A stretch of 64,000 bases of DNA. Origin: Cryptomeria japonica (taxonomy: Eukaryota > Streptophyta > Pinopsida > Cupressales > Cupressaceae). The stretch is from the NCBI RefSeq assembly GCF_030272615.1, contig NC_081413.1, forward strand, positions 157,423,849 to 157,487,848, in the 5' to 3' direction. A program made the position numbers and the translations under genes. Positions 37,216 to 50,248 of this stretch are shown piece by piece (position 1 is the first letter of the stretch; each line of letters opens with the position of its first letter). Below the pieces are notes generated by a model that did not search any database, was not told the DNA's origin, and worked only from the letters and a program-made list of their open reading frames with translations.

Positions 37216-39720
37216 GAAGAAGAAGGGAGGATTAATAAATTAATTAGCTATAGGGCATGGCTTCATTAATTAAATTCATTTAGCCAATAGGATACTTGAT
37301 TTTAATTGAATGATATGAATTATTATGAATTATACAACTAATAAAAGCGACTTAAGAGATTTGATATGATTGAATTAATCAATCAAGTTTAAGTGTCTAC
37401 AATAAGCTAGAAAAGGTACTCTTCAATATAACAAGTCCATAGATTCTATAAAAATATTAGATAGTTGTATACTAGGTTGAACATAAGGAGAACATATGAA
37501 CTAAGCATCATAGTTAAAATTAAAGTTTGTTATCATGCATTGTTATTTGTAGTCAAAATAATATTCTTTATTGGCAAAGTTAACTCAAAGTAAGGAAAAA
37601 ATAGAATATTGCAATTCTAATTTCTACATTTGATTGTCATTCACAAGCATTTTTCCTATCAAGATACATGAATTTTAGAATATTAACGAGTTGTCACTCA
37701 TTATTTAGACACAGAGATAACCCATTATTATTATTTTTAATATTTCTATTTTAGTAAAGTTTTCCTTAATAATTAGGATAATTCTTTTTTATTTTCTTTA
37801 TTTAGATCATTAATGCATTATGATATTATGAATCTATGATATTATACTCCAAACATTGTTAAGTGAAAATATAATCATTTTTCTTCAAATTCATCCATAA
37901 GATACTATCCAAACACTCACAAAACATGACAATACGAAAAAATTGTCAATACATCACCATTTTAGTGGATATCCATAGTTAAAATGTTTAATTCATAAAC
38001 ATAATTACAAGATCTCGTGGATAATAAAATTTTTTTTGGAGTTAATGAGTATCATATTTATTGCAACATTTCTAAAGTTACCTTAATTTATATTGTACTT
38101 CTCGTCTTGTAATAAAAATTATCATATCCTTTAACTCCTAGAATCATTCTATTAAGTATGCCCTGCCCTTCTTTGTTCTTCTTTATTATGCTCCAACTAT
38201 ATAAGTTCTTTTTTATTTTACAAATATTTTATCATGTAGTTTCTTTGATGCATATGAACAAAATCTTCTGTTTTTTATTTTAAAAATTATTTTCTTTTTA
38301 ATTTTAATATTGTTTCCTCTTTGATGGTCATCAACATTCTTTCTTCTAGCTCTCTCTTATCTCCTTTAATTTTTTCTTCTTATGTCTTTTCTTCTATTCC
38401 TACTAGTTTGTTCATGTCACAACCTTTTATTAGATAAATTTTCCTATCCTCATAATTATTATCATTAGATACATAAATATGTATGTAAGTGAAATGCCAT
38501 AAACAAGATGTTGGCATGTGTCTTAATCCTATGCAATGAGACAACTACCCTTGATACAAATATAAAATCCATGATAAAAATATTAAATTCCTAGATAACT
38601 AAAGTAAATAATGGGACATGTCTCCATTATAAGTAACTTCTAGAAATGACACCTAGGATTGACTTAAATCCTAAGTAAACTTAACATGTGAAGAGGTTCC
38701 CACTAATAACTAGGTAAGAAAATAATATCATTCACACTTTGATCCCCCTTTAAATGTAACATAGGGAGAGAAATCATTTTGTAAATGATGCAAGATAATG
38801 ATGCAATATGCAATATGAACATGTAATATGAAACCATGAAACTAAGCCATGTTAGGTACCCATGCACAAATTATCTCTCATAAATAGAGAAAAGGATGAA
38901 ACTCTATGGGATGAAAATCCTCTCTAAAAGAGAGAAAACACAAATCATATACAAGTGATATGAGAAGTTATGTATGGATGTCTCAACATCAATACCCCAC
39001 AAGACTAACATCCATCACAAATATACAAACCCCTCCATAAAAGGGAAATAGAGAGTCTATGCAGCCTCCCATAATAAATAATCTATTAAAAAAATGGTAA
39101 GTGTCTAAAAAACATGATCCAATGCTTACAAATAACTTTTCTCCCATCGAAAGAAATAAAACAAAGTATAGATGTAGGAATGCATCCCATTTAGGAATAA
39201 TGATGATGATGATGATGTCTCTAAAAATTTATCATGTGTCTCATTCTCCAATAAATATGATGATGCCATAATCCAATCAAGTATAGGTGATAAATTTGAA
39301 ACTATATACAAACTGATGTTGAACAAACTCTAAAGAAAAATATGATGTGACAATAGGAGTGCAATAATTCTCATCAAAGAGGAGAGATAGCCCCTTAAAA
39401 TGTGTCCTATAAACAAATTTGAAAGATTATGAAAATTTTCCCCCAACAACCAAATCTGAAAGATAATAAAATGTGTCCTCCAAACAAATCTAGAAGATAA
39501 TATAATAGATCCATCATATATTTAATCACTCCCCAATCCATTCCAGTGATCAACAAGAGAGACGTCACCTCTCATATTGAGATAACCTTCTACAAAGAAG
39601 CACTAGAAACACTCTATTGAGTAAAATTTGTAAATTTAAATCTACAAAGTCAAAGGACTGGATACATCTATGAAAAAATACTAGAAACTCTTGATTAGGG
39701 AGTCTCATAGGAATCATAAT

Positions 39721-41198
39721 TGTAGACACCTAAAAATGGTCAACGCTTGCAGAATTGTACATTAACATTTATGCATTGCCTTATTTTAGGGTTTTTGCGT
39801 CGCATTAACATTTCTCCTATGTCATGCATTTGGTCTTTATCATTTGCGAGCATCAAGTCCTTTTGCTTTCTTCATTTATCTCGCTTTCAAATTTGGTCTT
39901 GTCGACAACAATCTTCAGTCATGATTTTGGTCAATCTTATCCTGTCGCATCAATGTGCATGCTAATTTGCCATCATTTTGGACATCGTGAATCCTAATTA
40001 GGGTTTTGTCCTCTTATTCAATCTTGTTGTTTTGTGATCGATTTGTCATCAATCATTATCATTTTCAATCTTGTCATTTTGTGATCAATTTGTCATCGAT
40101 CATCGTCCTTCTCAATCGTGTCAATTTGGATCAATTTGTCATTATTCCTCGTAAATTGGTGCATTTATCAATCAAATCATTTATCAATTCAAAATCATGA
40201 TCGAATCGACATCAAATCAATTTTATATCAAGACCTAATTGTCATCCTTGCATTTCTAATTTATCTTCTAGGGTTTTATGATTTATTCATTTAACCTTGT
40301 TTGTCATTTTCTCTCCATTCTCCCTCTAGGCTAAATAATTTATTTATTTATCCTAAGTCTTCTTGTCACAATTAAATGTTTATTTAATTGGCTAATTAAT
40401 TCCTCCTATTTTTGTAAATTAATTAATGAATGAGAAATTATTAATTAATTTACCTAATTCACTAAATTCCTAATTTTTTCATTTCTAATTTTCTAGTTTC
40501 CTAATTTTTCTAATTTTCCTAAATTCCTAAATTCCACCTATTTTCTAATTTGTCAAATTCAATTTCCACCTAATTAATTTCGCTCTAGTCTCTCCCTATT
40601 TTTGTGCTTCGGTGGAAGCATGAATTTCTCATGCATCATACTATTGGCATAGCAAGATGTCATAAGCTTTTAGTCCTCTAACCTTTGCATTGGCAATATG
40701 TCATAATTCATGACATAGAAGGTGTCATAACCTTCTTCTTTCCACTCAATTGTGCCATTTTTGAAATCAATTGCCTCTAATATCAATGTCATGCTAATCT
40801 TGTCTTTTCTCCAATTTATCTATAAATTGGATGAATTTCTTCAATCCTGATCTAATAATCACATTATCGAACTAATCACTTTTTCAAATCACTTTGTCGA
40901 ATCAATCATGCTTCGAGTATTCTTGCGCTACTATCTTGTCTACTTGCTTTCATCTCATGTGTATGCACTTGTAGTTGAGATCCACAAACAAAGCTATTTG
41001 AAGAAGAAAGAAGGACAATGGAGCCACATGAAGGAGATATTTAGATCTGCATTTGGTTTGCTTGGTTTTTAATCTTGAATGTTTTGCTTTCATGTCTCTA
41101 TTGGATGTAATTAGGATTGATCATTGCATTTTAGTTTTCGTGATTGAACTAGTCCAATTTTATATTTGCTTTGATGATTTCCTGATTTCCTAGCTACA
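39721..41198 (+). repeat. 5' LTR of the large non-autonomous element
   Basis: Matches 48765-50243 end to end; most differences are C/T or G/A transitions. Ends are TG and CA. Confidence 0.93.
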
Positions 41199-41203
41199 TT
41201 AAT

Positions 41204-41222
41204 TGGTGAACCCGACGTGAAC
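41204..41222 (+). other. Primer binding site of the large element
   Basis: TGGTGAACCCGACGTGAAC lies five bases after the LTR and begins with TGG, the complement of a tRNA CCA end. I cannot name the tRNA with confidence. Confidence 0.75.
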
Positions 41223-41313
41223 TAACCCCCTAATCATGCTTTTGAGTTCTTTTGAGTTGATTTGCAGGTTAAAAACCCAAGAAACAGGGTAATGCAGGGT
41301 TTTCTGGGAACTT

Positions 41314-41513
41314 CTGCGCCTGTGTAGGCAATCTTGCACCTGTGTAATGCATCCTGCGCCTGTGTGAGTACTTCTGCGCCTGTGTAGGCAATCCTGCGCC
41401 TGTGTAATGCATCTTGCACCTATGTAGGCAATCCTGCACCTATGTAATGCATTCTGTGCTTGTGTAATGCATTCTGCACTTGTGTCATGCATTTTGTGCC
41501 TCTGTAAGGCCAG
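41314..41513 (+). repeat. Minisatellite, ten 20 bp units
   Basis: Ten consecutive exact-length units with consensus CTGCGCCTGTGTAATGCATC vary at a few positions; alternate units end AGGCAATC or AATGCATC, hinting at a 40 bp higher-order unit. An inverted relative of three units lies at 48141-48203. Confidence 0.93.
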
Positions 41514-43355
41514 AAATATAAGTAAAAAAAGCAGTGTTTTTACTTGCAAATTGATTTGTTTTGCATTCTGTTTCTGCTTTTTGGTTTTATGGTACTAATT
41601 CTTTGTGCAGTATCTTGGCATATGCATGACAAAGACAACAAATGAAACTACTAACATGTTTTTGTGCAGATTTGATAGTAAAAGATTAAACATATCAAAC
41701 TTCTGACTTGGGTTTTTGTAGGTTGCCTTGGACAACAACTAAACTTTGTGTTTGTAATTAGTATTTAGGCACCTAGTATGATTTCTAAATAGGGTGGAAT
41801 GAATATATGTTTTCTTTGATTGTTAAGTTTGACATTGGAGTAGGAGAGTATGCTCTCATCCTTCTTAGGGTGATTAGAAATACAGATCTTCAATACCATG
41901 CTCATGTTTTTATTGTGTGTCACCTTTAGAGGGTCTGCCTTCCCGACCATTTGCCTTTGCAAGCAAGTGATAATCGTGAGAAGGGAATGACCCAAAGTGA
42001 GTATGACTAGAATACCTTGGCATTCTAACTCACTATAAATAAATACCTGATGAGTGAAAGCTTTGAAGGAAGGGTTATGTGGGAATTGTAGTTACTTGGG
42101 AAGTGATGACCCTTGAACTCTTTCTCATATCAACATCTAAGTAGGGCCTCATGGTCTAAATTGTGCTTGCGTGACTACATTTGTTTGGTATCTTGGTGGG
42201 CTTAATGTCTCAATCATGCTTGCATGACACCAAGGAGTAACACTTAACAGAAATCCTTACTAAACACCTTGTATTTAGAGGCCAAAAATCCTTCTAGTTG
42301 CTTGAGAAGGACAAGTTTGGATACTTGGAAGAGATACTAAGTTCGCCATGGGGAGATTTCCATGGGGACTGATGCTTGGCTGCCCTGAGAAGTGAGTGCC
42401 GTGGAGGGGAGCCCGTGGGGTCAAGCATCGATGTATTCTCCTTGAATCCCATAATGATTCTACCTCTCAAGTACCTAATGTCTTTTCCTACCATAAGAAA
42501 TGTATGAATGAGCATGATTGTCTTGAGTCTAAGTTGAAGTATCTTGTCTTCTTTGTTTGTCAAAAGTTGAGTTGTATCTCATTTCAAAGCAAGATAAATT
42601 GGTTCAAAACAAGGTTACACACAAGAACATTTCATCCAACAAAGTTCAAAACACCTTCAAACATGGTTGTCAAACATTTTTCAAAATCTTGTCTCAACAT
42701 TCATGTCACTTAGGTCTAGGTTCATCTTAGGTTTGCATTTTGCAAAGTCATTGTCAACTACCAAGGTTAGGTTTCACCTAGGTCATACTCCTTTACATAT
42801 CAATAAGGGTCATCCATTTTGCATGTGTCCTCTTGCATTAGAGTAATACCATTGTCATACATTCATATTTGCATACCCTAGGTCTCTTCATTAAGCTTAG
42901 GTTATTATCATATCATATTAGGGTCACTTGCATAGTAATTGTCCCTTAGCATATAGTGTCAAAACTAGGTTTTGTCATACTTGAGTAATCCAAATCTTTG
43001 ATAAACCCTAAGTTATTGTTAGGAAGTCTAGACCTTATCAAACCTTTTCTATTTTTGTCATTATTGTCATTTGGTCAAACCTATCTTAGTATCCAAGCAT
43101 ATAGGGGAGACATTGTCATTTTGTCCTTTTGTCACTTGGTCCTTTTGTCCTTTGAGGTCTAGACATCATTTCAATTTCCTAAGGGTCTCTTTTTAGATTT
43201 GCATTTCAAAAAGTTTGTCAAAATCTTGAAAAACAACCAAAAACATAGGTTGCATTCTTGCCATAGATTGCATTTTCATTTATTTAGGTTGCATTTAGTT
43301 GCATATCATACATCATCCTTTTAAAATCAAAATCCCAAAAACATTGCATAGCAAC

Positions 43356-46166
43356 ATGTCTATTGAAACAAGGTTCCAAGCACCAATGATGCAACAAAGT
43401 TTGACATATCAACCGACAATGCAATCACAATTTTATCCAACCCAACAACAAAGCAACATCGGTCAAACTTATTATGATGAAACAAGTCTCCAAATACAAA
43501 AAGTAGAGGAGAAACTAGCTCAAGAAGAGGAGATATTGGAACAAAGAGTGAAAAACATTGAGAAGAATAGATCACAAATGTCCAAAATGTTTCAAAAATT
43601 TCCAGGTCGAAATCCAAATATTGAGCCAATTGATGTAAGATCTCTTCTTGAATGATCAGACATACCAGCTCTCCTCTCCCAAATAGAGATGATGAAACAA
43701 TTTCAAGAAAAGAGACAACATCAATTTCAACATTATGTGCCTCCACAACAAGAACAAGAAGGTGTTTACTATCAATCAAATTTTCAACCAATACAACCAA
43801 TGGTTCAACCAATTGTTCAACATATACAGCCAATACAACCAATGGTCCAATTTCAACAATATGTCCAACCAACTATACAATGTCAACAAATAGTTCAACC
43901 AATGGTGGAATATCAATGTCAACAACTACAACCAAACATTCAAAAACAAAGGTTGCAGCACACACCAACCCAAGTTTCAAACATGTCAGAACAATTGAAC
44001 CAAGTCCAATATCAAAACATGACATCAGATCAGAACCAACTCCTTTCCAAACAAGTTCAAATTCCAAATACAACCATGTCAAAACCTCGAAAGAAAGGTG
44101 GCTTTATTGCAATGCTCTTAAGGAAACTACCAAGTGAATTCTTTGAGGAAGATCAAGATAATACAATTATGTCTAGCAATGCCTCATCCCCCCACAAACA
44201 AATTGACTCTCCAGTGGCATCTATCCCTACACCTCTAGAAGTTTCCCAAGAACCTTCCATATTGTCCTCATCAAACAATAGACCCAAGGATGCAATTATC
44301 CAAGGGCTATCCATAATTGATTTCCATGATAATCCAATTCATGATGCACATCCTTGTCATGTTTCAGAAATACAAGACCCAATGCCACCATGCACTTTAT
44401 TGCCATTATCTATTTTAGAGGACCCCATTCGAAGTCCCTCTTCCTCATGTTCAAGCATTGATTCCTTGCCAAAATCCATCACAAATGTCCAAAGTGCATT
44501 TCCTTCATGCCAAAACATTGATCCCTTGTAAGAATCCCTCATGCATATCCAAAGTCCAACCCCATGTCAAGAGGACAATTTAGAGCATGAAAAAATGTGT
44601 CCTAAAGAAAATCAAGATCAAGATCCCGAAACCTTATCATCCCATCCAATTGTTGACCAGGACCCCATGTTCCCAAACACTCATGATGATTCCCCTATTC
44701 TTGTCCATCCTATCCAAAGTCCTATTGACACTCCATTCCCTAAGAAAGATCAAGATATCCTAGTCCATCCAATCCCAAATGATCCCCTTCCATTTCATGA
44801 AAAAAATGTCCTCTCAAATCCCATTGACATTCCACTTCCTGAGAAAGATCAAGATATCCTTTCAATCCTTTATGATGATCCCATTGAAAGTCAAGAGTAA
44901 AGCACTTGTAAAGAGGATTCCAATGATCTTCCTCCTTGTCAAGATCAAATTATTCCTTTAAATCCTCCACAAGATCTTTTTGTTCCTCCATCTCCTTGTC
45001 CTAATGCTCCATATACACTCCAAGATCGCATTTCTTTTGATGATCCCATTATTTCTCCCATTCCATATCTTGAAGAGCCTGTCATTGATCCTAGTCCCTC
45101 TCATGATCCTAATCCCCTTCATGATTCTAACGTGTCAGTGCAAGATGTTCATGAACCCTTGACATGCATAATGGGTTCTTCCACTTTGGTGCAATCCGAT
45201 CCACTTCAAGATCTCATTATTTCTCTCATATCATATCCACCTCATAATGGACTCGTGTCTTCTTCCCAAAGAAAAGAGTATCCTACAAGTCAAGATATCC
45301 ATTAAGGAAAAGGAGTAGATCTTCATAAGCAAGAATCCCTTCATGTTAAAGAAGATCTTAAGGGTCATGTCTACACAACTCACTCTCAAGACGTTGGTAT
45401 CCCTCCATCAAAATCAAAACATACACCTTCCCCATCATACTTTCCATCCATCTTAGGTCCTTATATTCCTTCGTCCTCTATGCAAGGTCAACAAAGGCAC
45501 ACATCCTTGAGTAAATTTCATCCATCCAAAAGAAGTCCATTTCATTCATATCCATCCATGCATTCCTTTCCCCCTCCAAGCAATTTGGATGCCAAGTATA
45601 AATGTCATAAGTCTAGCAATCTACATCTATTCAAGGATCAACATGTCCAATATAATCGACATGTCAAAACAAAGAACAATATGATCTATAAAGCAAAAGA
45701 AATATCCAAAAGGCCAAAAACGCCCACTGAGAAAAATAAAGAAAAGTCAAAATATATATGGGTTCCTAAATCCCTTGTGCAAGCAATGCACTACAAGGAA
45801 CCACAAAATCATGAAAAATCAAAAACCATGTGGATCCCTAAGCAGCTTCTTGAAGCACAAAAAGAAAAATCCAACTTGGCATCTAAAATTTCTATTCCTC
45901 CATCCAAACCTCTCAAATCTATTCCTCCATCACCTTCATCATCTATTTTGGGCTCTTATTTCCCAAAATCCCAAGCTATTCCTCCATCCAAATCTCAATA
46001 TCCAAAATACATCTTTCCTCCATCAATCCATCACCACTCAAGATGTGTGCCAATGTCGATCTTGCCAACATTTCTATCCACTCAAGCACAGTTCTTCCAA
46101 TACCCTATCCATTATCCAATGCATATTTTCCATCCTTCGATCCCTTTGGTTCAATCCTTTGCATAA
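43356..46166 (+). pseudogene. Single 936-codon low-complexity frame of the large element (gag-like)
   Basis: One frame runs from the ATG at 43356 to the stop at 46164-46166, broken only by four in-frame stops at 43653 (TGA), 44529, 44898 and 45303 (TAA). The first third has a coiled-coil-like stretch (VEEKLAQEEEILEQRVKNIE) and then a Gln-rich region with repeated QPMVQ and QPIVQ. A basic segment, KPRKKGGFIAMLLRKLPSEF, follows. The middle is rich in Asp, Pro, Ser and His (repeats such as DQDILVHPI). The end carries two similar motifs, YIWVPKSLVQA and MWIPKQLLEA. No zinc knuckle or enzyme motif is seen. A structural, gag-like role is inferred from position. Confidence 0.6.
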
Positions 46167-46339
46167 ATCCTTGCCTTAGTTTCATCTCATTTTCCATGTC
46201 CTTATCCTACCAATGTCTTTGAGCATGCCTTTAAAGGTCATGGTCCATTTTTTTTTTTCAAGGCTACTATCCAAACAAAAAGACGCTTGAGTCCTTCTTC
46301 CATCCTCTATCATTTGTCCATCTTCTATTGAAAAAGTCA

Positions 46340-47430
46340 AAATACAAAAAAAACTCAAAAGCTCAAAAATACAAAAAAAATAAAAAAAGATCAAAAAAAA
46401 AAAGGTGAAAAAAGACAAAAAAGAAAAAAGAAAAAAAGTAAAGCAAAAATAATTCGTCCACTGGTGAAAACCTGGCAAACAGGCACCTTGGGCAAGTACC
46501 GTGATGAAAACTTGGCAAACAGGTGTCATGCGTAATCTATGAACTTCTTGCACACCACACTTGGGGGCTGATTTCCTCCTTCATATCCTATTGCCCTTCA
46601 TTATCCTATCGAACCCCTGTCATTACCCTTCATATCCTATTGTCCCTCATGTCTAGTTTCCATTTCCACCTTTGATCTTGACAAGGCCGAGGATCATCAT
46701 GAACATCATGCATCTTGTTTGCAGCTTTTAGTCTATCATAGCTTTTGGTTTTTATCCATTTTCTTATTACAACCTTTCATCCATATTCCCTATCTTATTG
46801 CAACTTTCTGCCACTATCCCTTAGCCTACCCCGACCTTCAGTCCATGTCCCTTATCCATTCTTGGTCTTTCTTATCCTATCCATATCTTATCACTATCCA
46901 TACACTCTTTCTGTCCCTTGATCTTGATCTGACATAAGGACGCAAAATTTAAACATGGTTTCAAAAACCTCTTGACATGTCCCTCATCCCATGTTCTTGC
47001 TTTACATTGTCATATCCATTCTCTTGTCCCATCACGCAATAGCCCTTTAAAATTGCATCCGTATTGTCTCCATAATAAAAGGCCTTTGTTTTCCCTCTAT
47101 CCACCAACATTTCAGAAAGCCTATTTATTCACTTGTCATATTCCTTGCCTTGCTAGACACTAGAGGCAAAATCAAAAAAATTGAAAAATGTCCTGAAATA
47201 ATCAAAAAAATTGAAAAAAATCCTGAAAACATTCAAAAACATCAAAAAAATCATGTGTTCATTTTCAACTAAAATGTCTTGAAAAAAATCCAAAAAAATT
47301 GAAAAATGTCCTGAAAAAAATCTCTAAAAATCAAAAAATGTCCTGAAAAAATCCCTAAAAAGTCAAATAAAGTCTTGAAAAAATGAACAAATTTTTTTTC
47401 AAAAACATTAAAATCCAAAAACACGCATTT
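46340..47430 (+). repeat. A-rich low-complexity tracts
   Basis: 46340-46450 is almost pure A with G and T interruptions. 47165-47400 repeats AAAAATTGAAAAATGTCCTG-like units. Between them (46460-46545) are two related units around AAAACCTGGCAAACAGG, a motif pair I associate with the 3' non-coding region of Tat-like Ty3 elements. Confidence 0.7.
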
Positions 47431-48140
47431 TGCAATAAATATCCTCTTGGTGCATAAGACAGATCACCTAGTATACATCCAACGACTCGCAATCAATCAA
47501 ACATTGTGCTTTAGTGAAATCATGCATAAATAGATGAACTCTTTCAATCAAACCAGACATTCAAACTGATCAAAATTGTCATATCAATCAACCTCAAAAT
47601 CATTCATCCTTGGCACACTATCATGGGTCTTATACAGGGTGTGGTATACTCGAAACCAGACTGTGTCCTGTCTTAGACGGGGTACCTCATTCCTTGAAAC
47701 TAGACATCATGATCGTCCTATTAGCACTTTCAACTTTTGACAATGAAGATCAAAATGTTTGTTTGACTTGTTGGAATTTGTGCATCTTATCTTTTTACTG
47801 ATTTATCTTTGGCTTCGATCATGTTCCTATGTTGCTCGATGATGTCACTGAGTGATTTAGAGTGATCGGGATGGTTCATGGTCCCTTTTCTTTTTGGTTG
47901 TGATTGTTGTTTGTCTGCGATGTGTCTGTCTTTTGCAAAAAGGGTTGCATTTCAGCTCTAGCCTTCAATGCCATGATGCTACGCATCCATTTTGCTATAT
48001 TAAAATAAAGGTTCTCACCTACAAAGTGCATTACTGAAAGCAAGTTTTTCTTCGTCTCTAACTGTCCTCTATTTCAGTTCTTCTTACTAACATTTCTTCC
48101 GTTAGTTCAGATAGTCAGTTCGGTCTAGTGCTTTGATTTC

Positions 48141-48203
48141 CCCTACACAAGCACAGAAGACCCTACACAAGCGTAGGATTCACCCTACACAAGTGCAGGA
48201 GTC
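48141..48203 (+). repeat. Three short tandem units, inverted relative of 41314-41513
   Basis: Units begin CCCTACACAAGCACAG, CCCTACACAAGCGTAG and CCCTACACAAGTGCAG. Their reverse complement matches the CTGCGCCTGTGTAGG core of the other array. Confidence 0.8.
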
Positions 48204-48764
48204 CCTTTCTGCATCCCCTGTGGGCCTCGCAATGTCCTGCAAGCAAGTCAAATTCATCAAATTGAAAATATGGGTTTTTGAGATACATACCGCTGCTCCT
48301 GCATCGTTCAATCGTCTGTACATGCGTACATGTTCTCCGAGGTGATCTGCCCTTGGAATGTTCGCCATCTCTCTGCAAGTGTCCTTTTCTAGAGCAACAA
48401 ATCCTCCTCTTTGGCTAGTGCAAATGAGCAATTTTCCCTCTCTTTGTCTCATTTATAGATCTTTGTCAGTGCATAGATGGACGTGCACTCTCTCCATCTC
48501 ATGTTGGTTGTAGTATTTTGTGTCTTTAATTGCTTGTCCTTCATGCATCCAATCTCCGATTGTCAGTCCATTCGCTCTTATCATTTTTATCGATCAATTG
48601 GCCTCTTTTCTGGATGTTTCCGACCAATTCCTCGAGGGGGGCATGCATATGTCATTTTTATTGTTTGGGGCATTTTTCATATGTCATTGTCAATGTCTGG
48701 GGCATTTTCATTATTGTTCTTTGAAACAATGCTTAAAATCGCATTGTCTTAAAGAGGGGCAAAA

Positions 48765-50243
48765 TGTAGACACCTAAAAATGGTCAACGCTTGCGGAATC
48801 GTACGTTAACATTTATGCATTGCCTTATTTTAGGGTTTTTGCGTCGCATTAACATTTCTCCTATGTCACGCATTTGGTCTTTATCATTTGCGAGCATTGA
48901 GTCCTTCTTCTGCTTTCTTCATTTATCTCGCTTTCGAATTTGGTCTTGTCGACAACAATCTTCAGTCATGATTTTGGTCAATCTTATCCTGTCGCATCAA
49001 TGTGCGTGCTAATTTGTCATCATTTTGGACATCGTCAATCCTAATTAGGGTTTTTTCCTCTTATCAATCTTGTTGTTTTGTGATCGATTTGTCATCAATC
49101 GTTATCATTTTCAATCTTGTCATTTTGCGATCAATTTGTCATCGATCATCGTCCTTCTCAATCGTGTCAATTTGGATCAATTTGTCATTATTCCTCGTAA
49201 ATTGGCGCATTTATCAATCAAACCTTTATCAATTCAAAATCATGATCGAATCGACATCAAATCAATTTTATATCAAGACCTAATTGTCATCCTTGCATTT
49301 CTAATTTATCTTCTAGGGTTTTATGATTTATTCATTTAACCTTGTTTGTCATTTTCTCTCCATTGTCCCTCTAGGCTAAATAATTTATTTATTTATCCTA
49401 AGTCTTCTTGTCACAATTAAATGTTTATTTAATTGGCTAATTAATTCCTCCTATTTTTGTAAATCAATTAATGAATGAGAAATTATTAATTAATTTACCT
49501 AATTCACTAAATTCCTAATTTCTTCATTTCTAATTTTCTAATTTCCTAATTTTTCTAATTTTCCTAAATTCCTAAATTCCACCTATTTTCTAATTTGTCA
49601 AATTCAATTTCCACCTAATTAATTTATCACTAGTCTCTCCCTATTTTTGTGCTTCGGTGGAAGCATGAATTTCTCATGCGTCATACTATTGGCATAGCAA
49701 GATGTCATAAGCTTTTAGTCCTCTAACCTTTGCATTGGCAATATGTCATAATTCATGACATAGAAGGTGTCATAACCTTCTTCTTTCCACTCAATTGTGC
49801 CATTTTTGAAATCAATTGCCTCTAATATCAATGTCATGCTAATCTTGTCTTTTCTCCAATTTATCTATAAATTGGATGAATTTCTTCAATCCTGATCTAA
49901 TAATCACATTATCGAACAAATCACTTTTTTGAATCACTTTGTTGAATCAATCATGCTTCGAGTATTCTTGCGCTACTATCTTGTCTACTTGCTTTCATCT
50001 CATGTGTATGCACTTGTAGGTGAGATCCACAAACAAAGCTATTTGAAGAAGAAAGAAGGACAATGGAGCCACATGAAGGAGATATTTAGATCTGCATTTG
50101 GTTTGCTTGGTTTTTAATCTCAAATGTTTTGCTTTCATGTCTCTATTGGATGTAATTAGGATTGATCATTGCATTTTAGTTTTCGTGATTGAACTAGTCC
50201 AATTTTATATTTGCTTTGATGATTTCCAGATTTCCTAGCTACA
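48765..50243 (+). repeat. 3' LTR of the large non-autonomous element
   Basis: Second copy of 39721-41198, preceded by the polypurine tract. Ends TAGCTACA and is followed by GTAAT. Confidence 0.93.
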
Positions 50244-50248
50244 GTAAT

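Larger units (their letters stand above)
35531..38499. other. Intergenic stretch with hairpins and tandem repeats, no gene
   Basis: No coding frame stands out. A weak match to P450 3' flank lies at 35630-35760. Hairpins (36594-36741), a tandem GGGAGGATAGGGTTAGTTT pair (about 36853-36895) and a TTAATTAA-rich tandem block (37020-37215) are listed separately or noted here. The rest is plain AT-rich sequence. Confidence 0.5.
39721..50243 (+). mobile_element. Large non-autonomous LTR retrotransposon (LARD-like), 10.5 kb
   Basis: Near-identical LTRs (39721-41198, 1478 bp; 48765-50243, 1479 bp) start TGTAGACACC and end TAGCTACA. A primer site (41204-41222) and polypurine tract (AAAGAGGGGCAAAA, about 48751-48764) are intact. 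Flanks are ATAAT and GTAAT, a 4-of-5 duplication. The 7.6 kb interior has no recognisable protease, reverse transcriptase, RNase H or integrase, only one long low-complexity frame and repeats. LTRs differ by about 2-3% by eye, making it the youngest large insertion here. Mobilisation would depend on enzymes from a related Ty3 element. Confidence 0.88.

Noticed and set aside
41314-41513. CRISPR-like array
   Set aside because: Units are contiguous 20 bp repeats without unique spacers, in a plant retrotransposon.
41199-41549. 116-codon minus-strand frame with repeated HRCRIAY-like units
   Set aside because: It is the translation of the 20 bp minisatellite plus LTR-adjacent sequence.
43652-44137. 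161-codon frame rich in Thr and Asn overlapping the large element's frame
   Set aside because: Alternative frame of repetitive Q-rich coding sequence; the long frame at 43356-46166 is the better reading.
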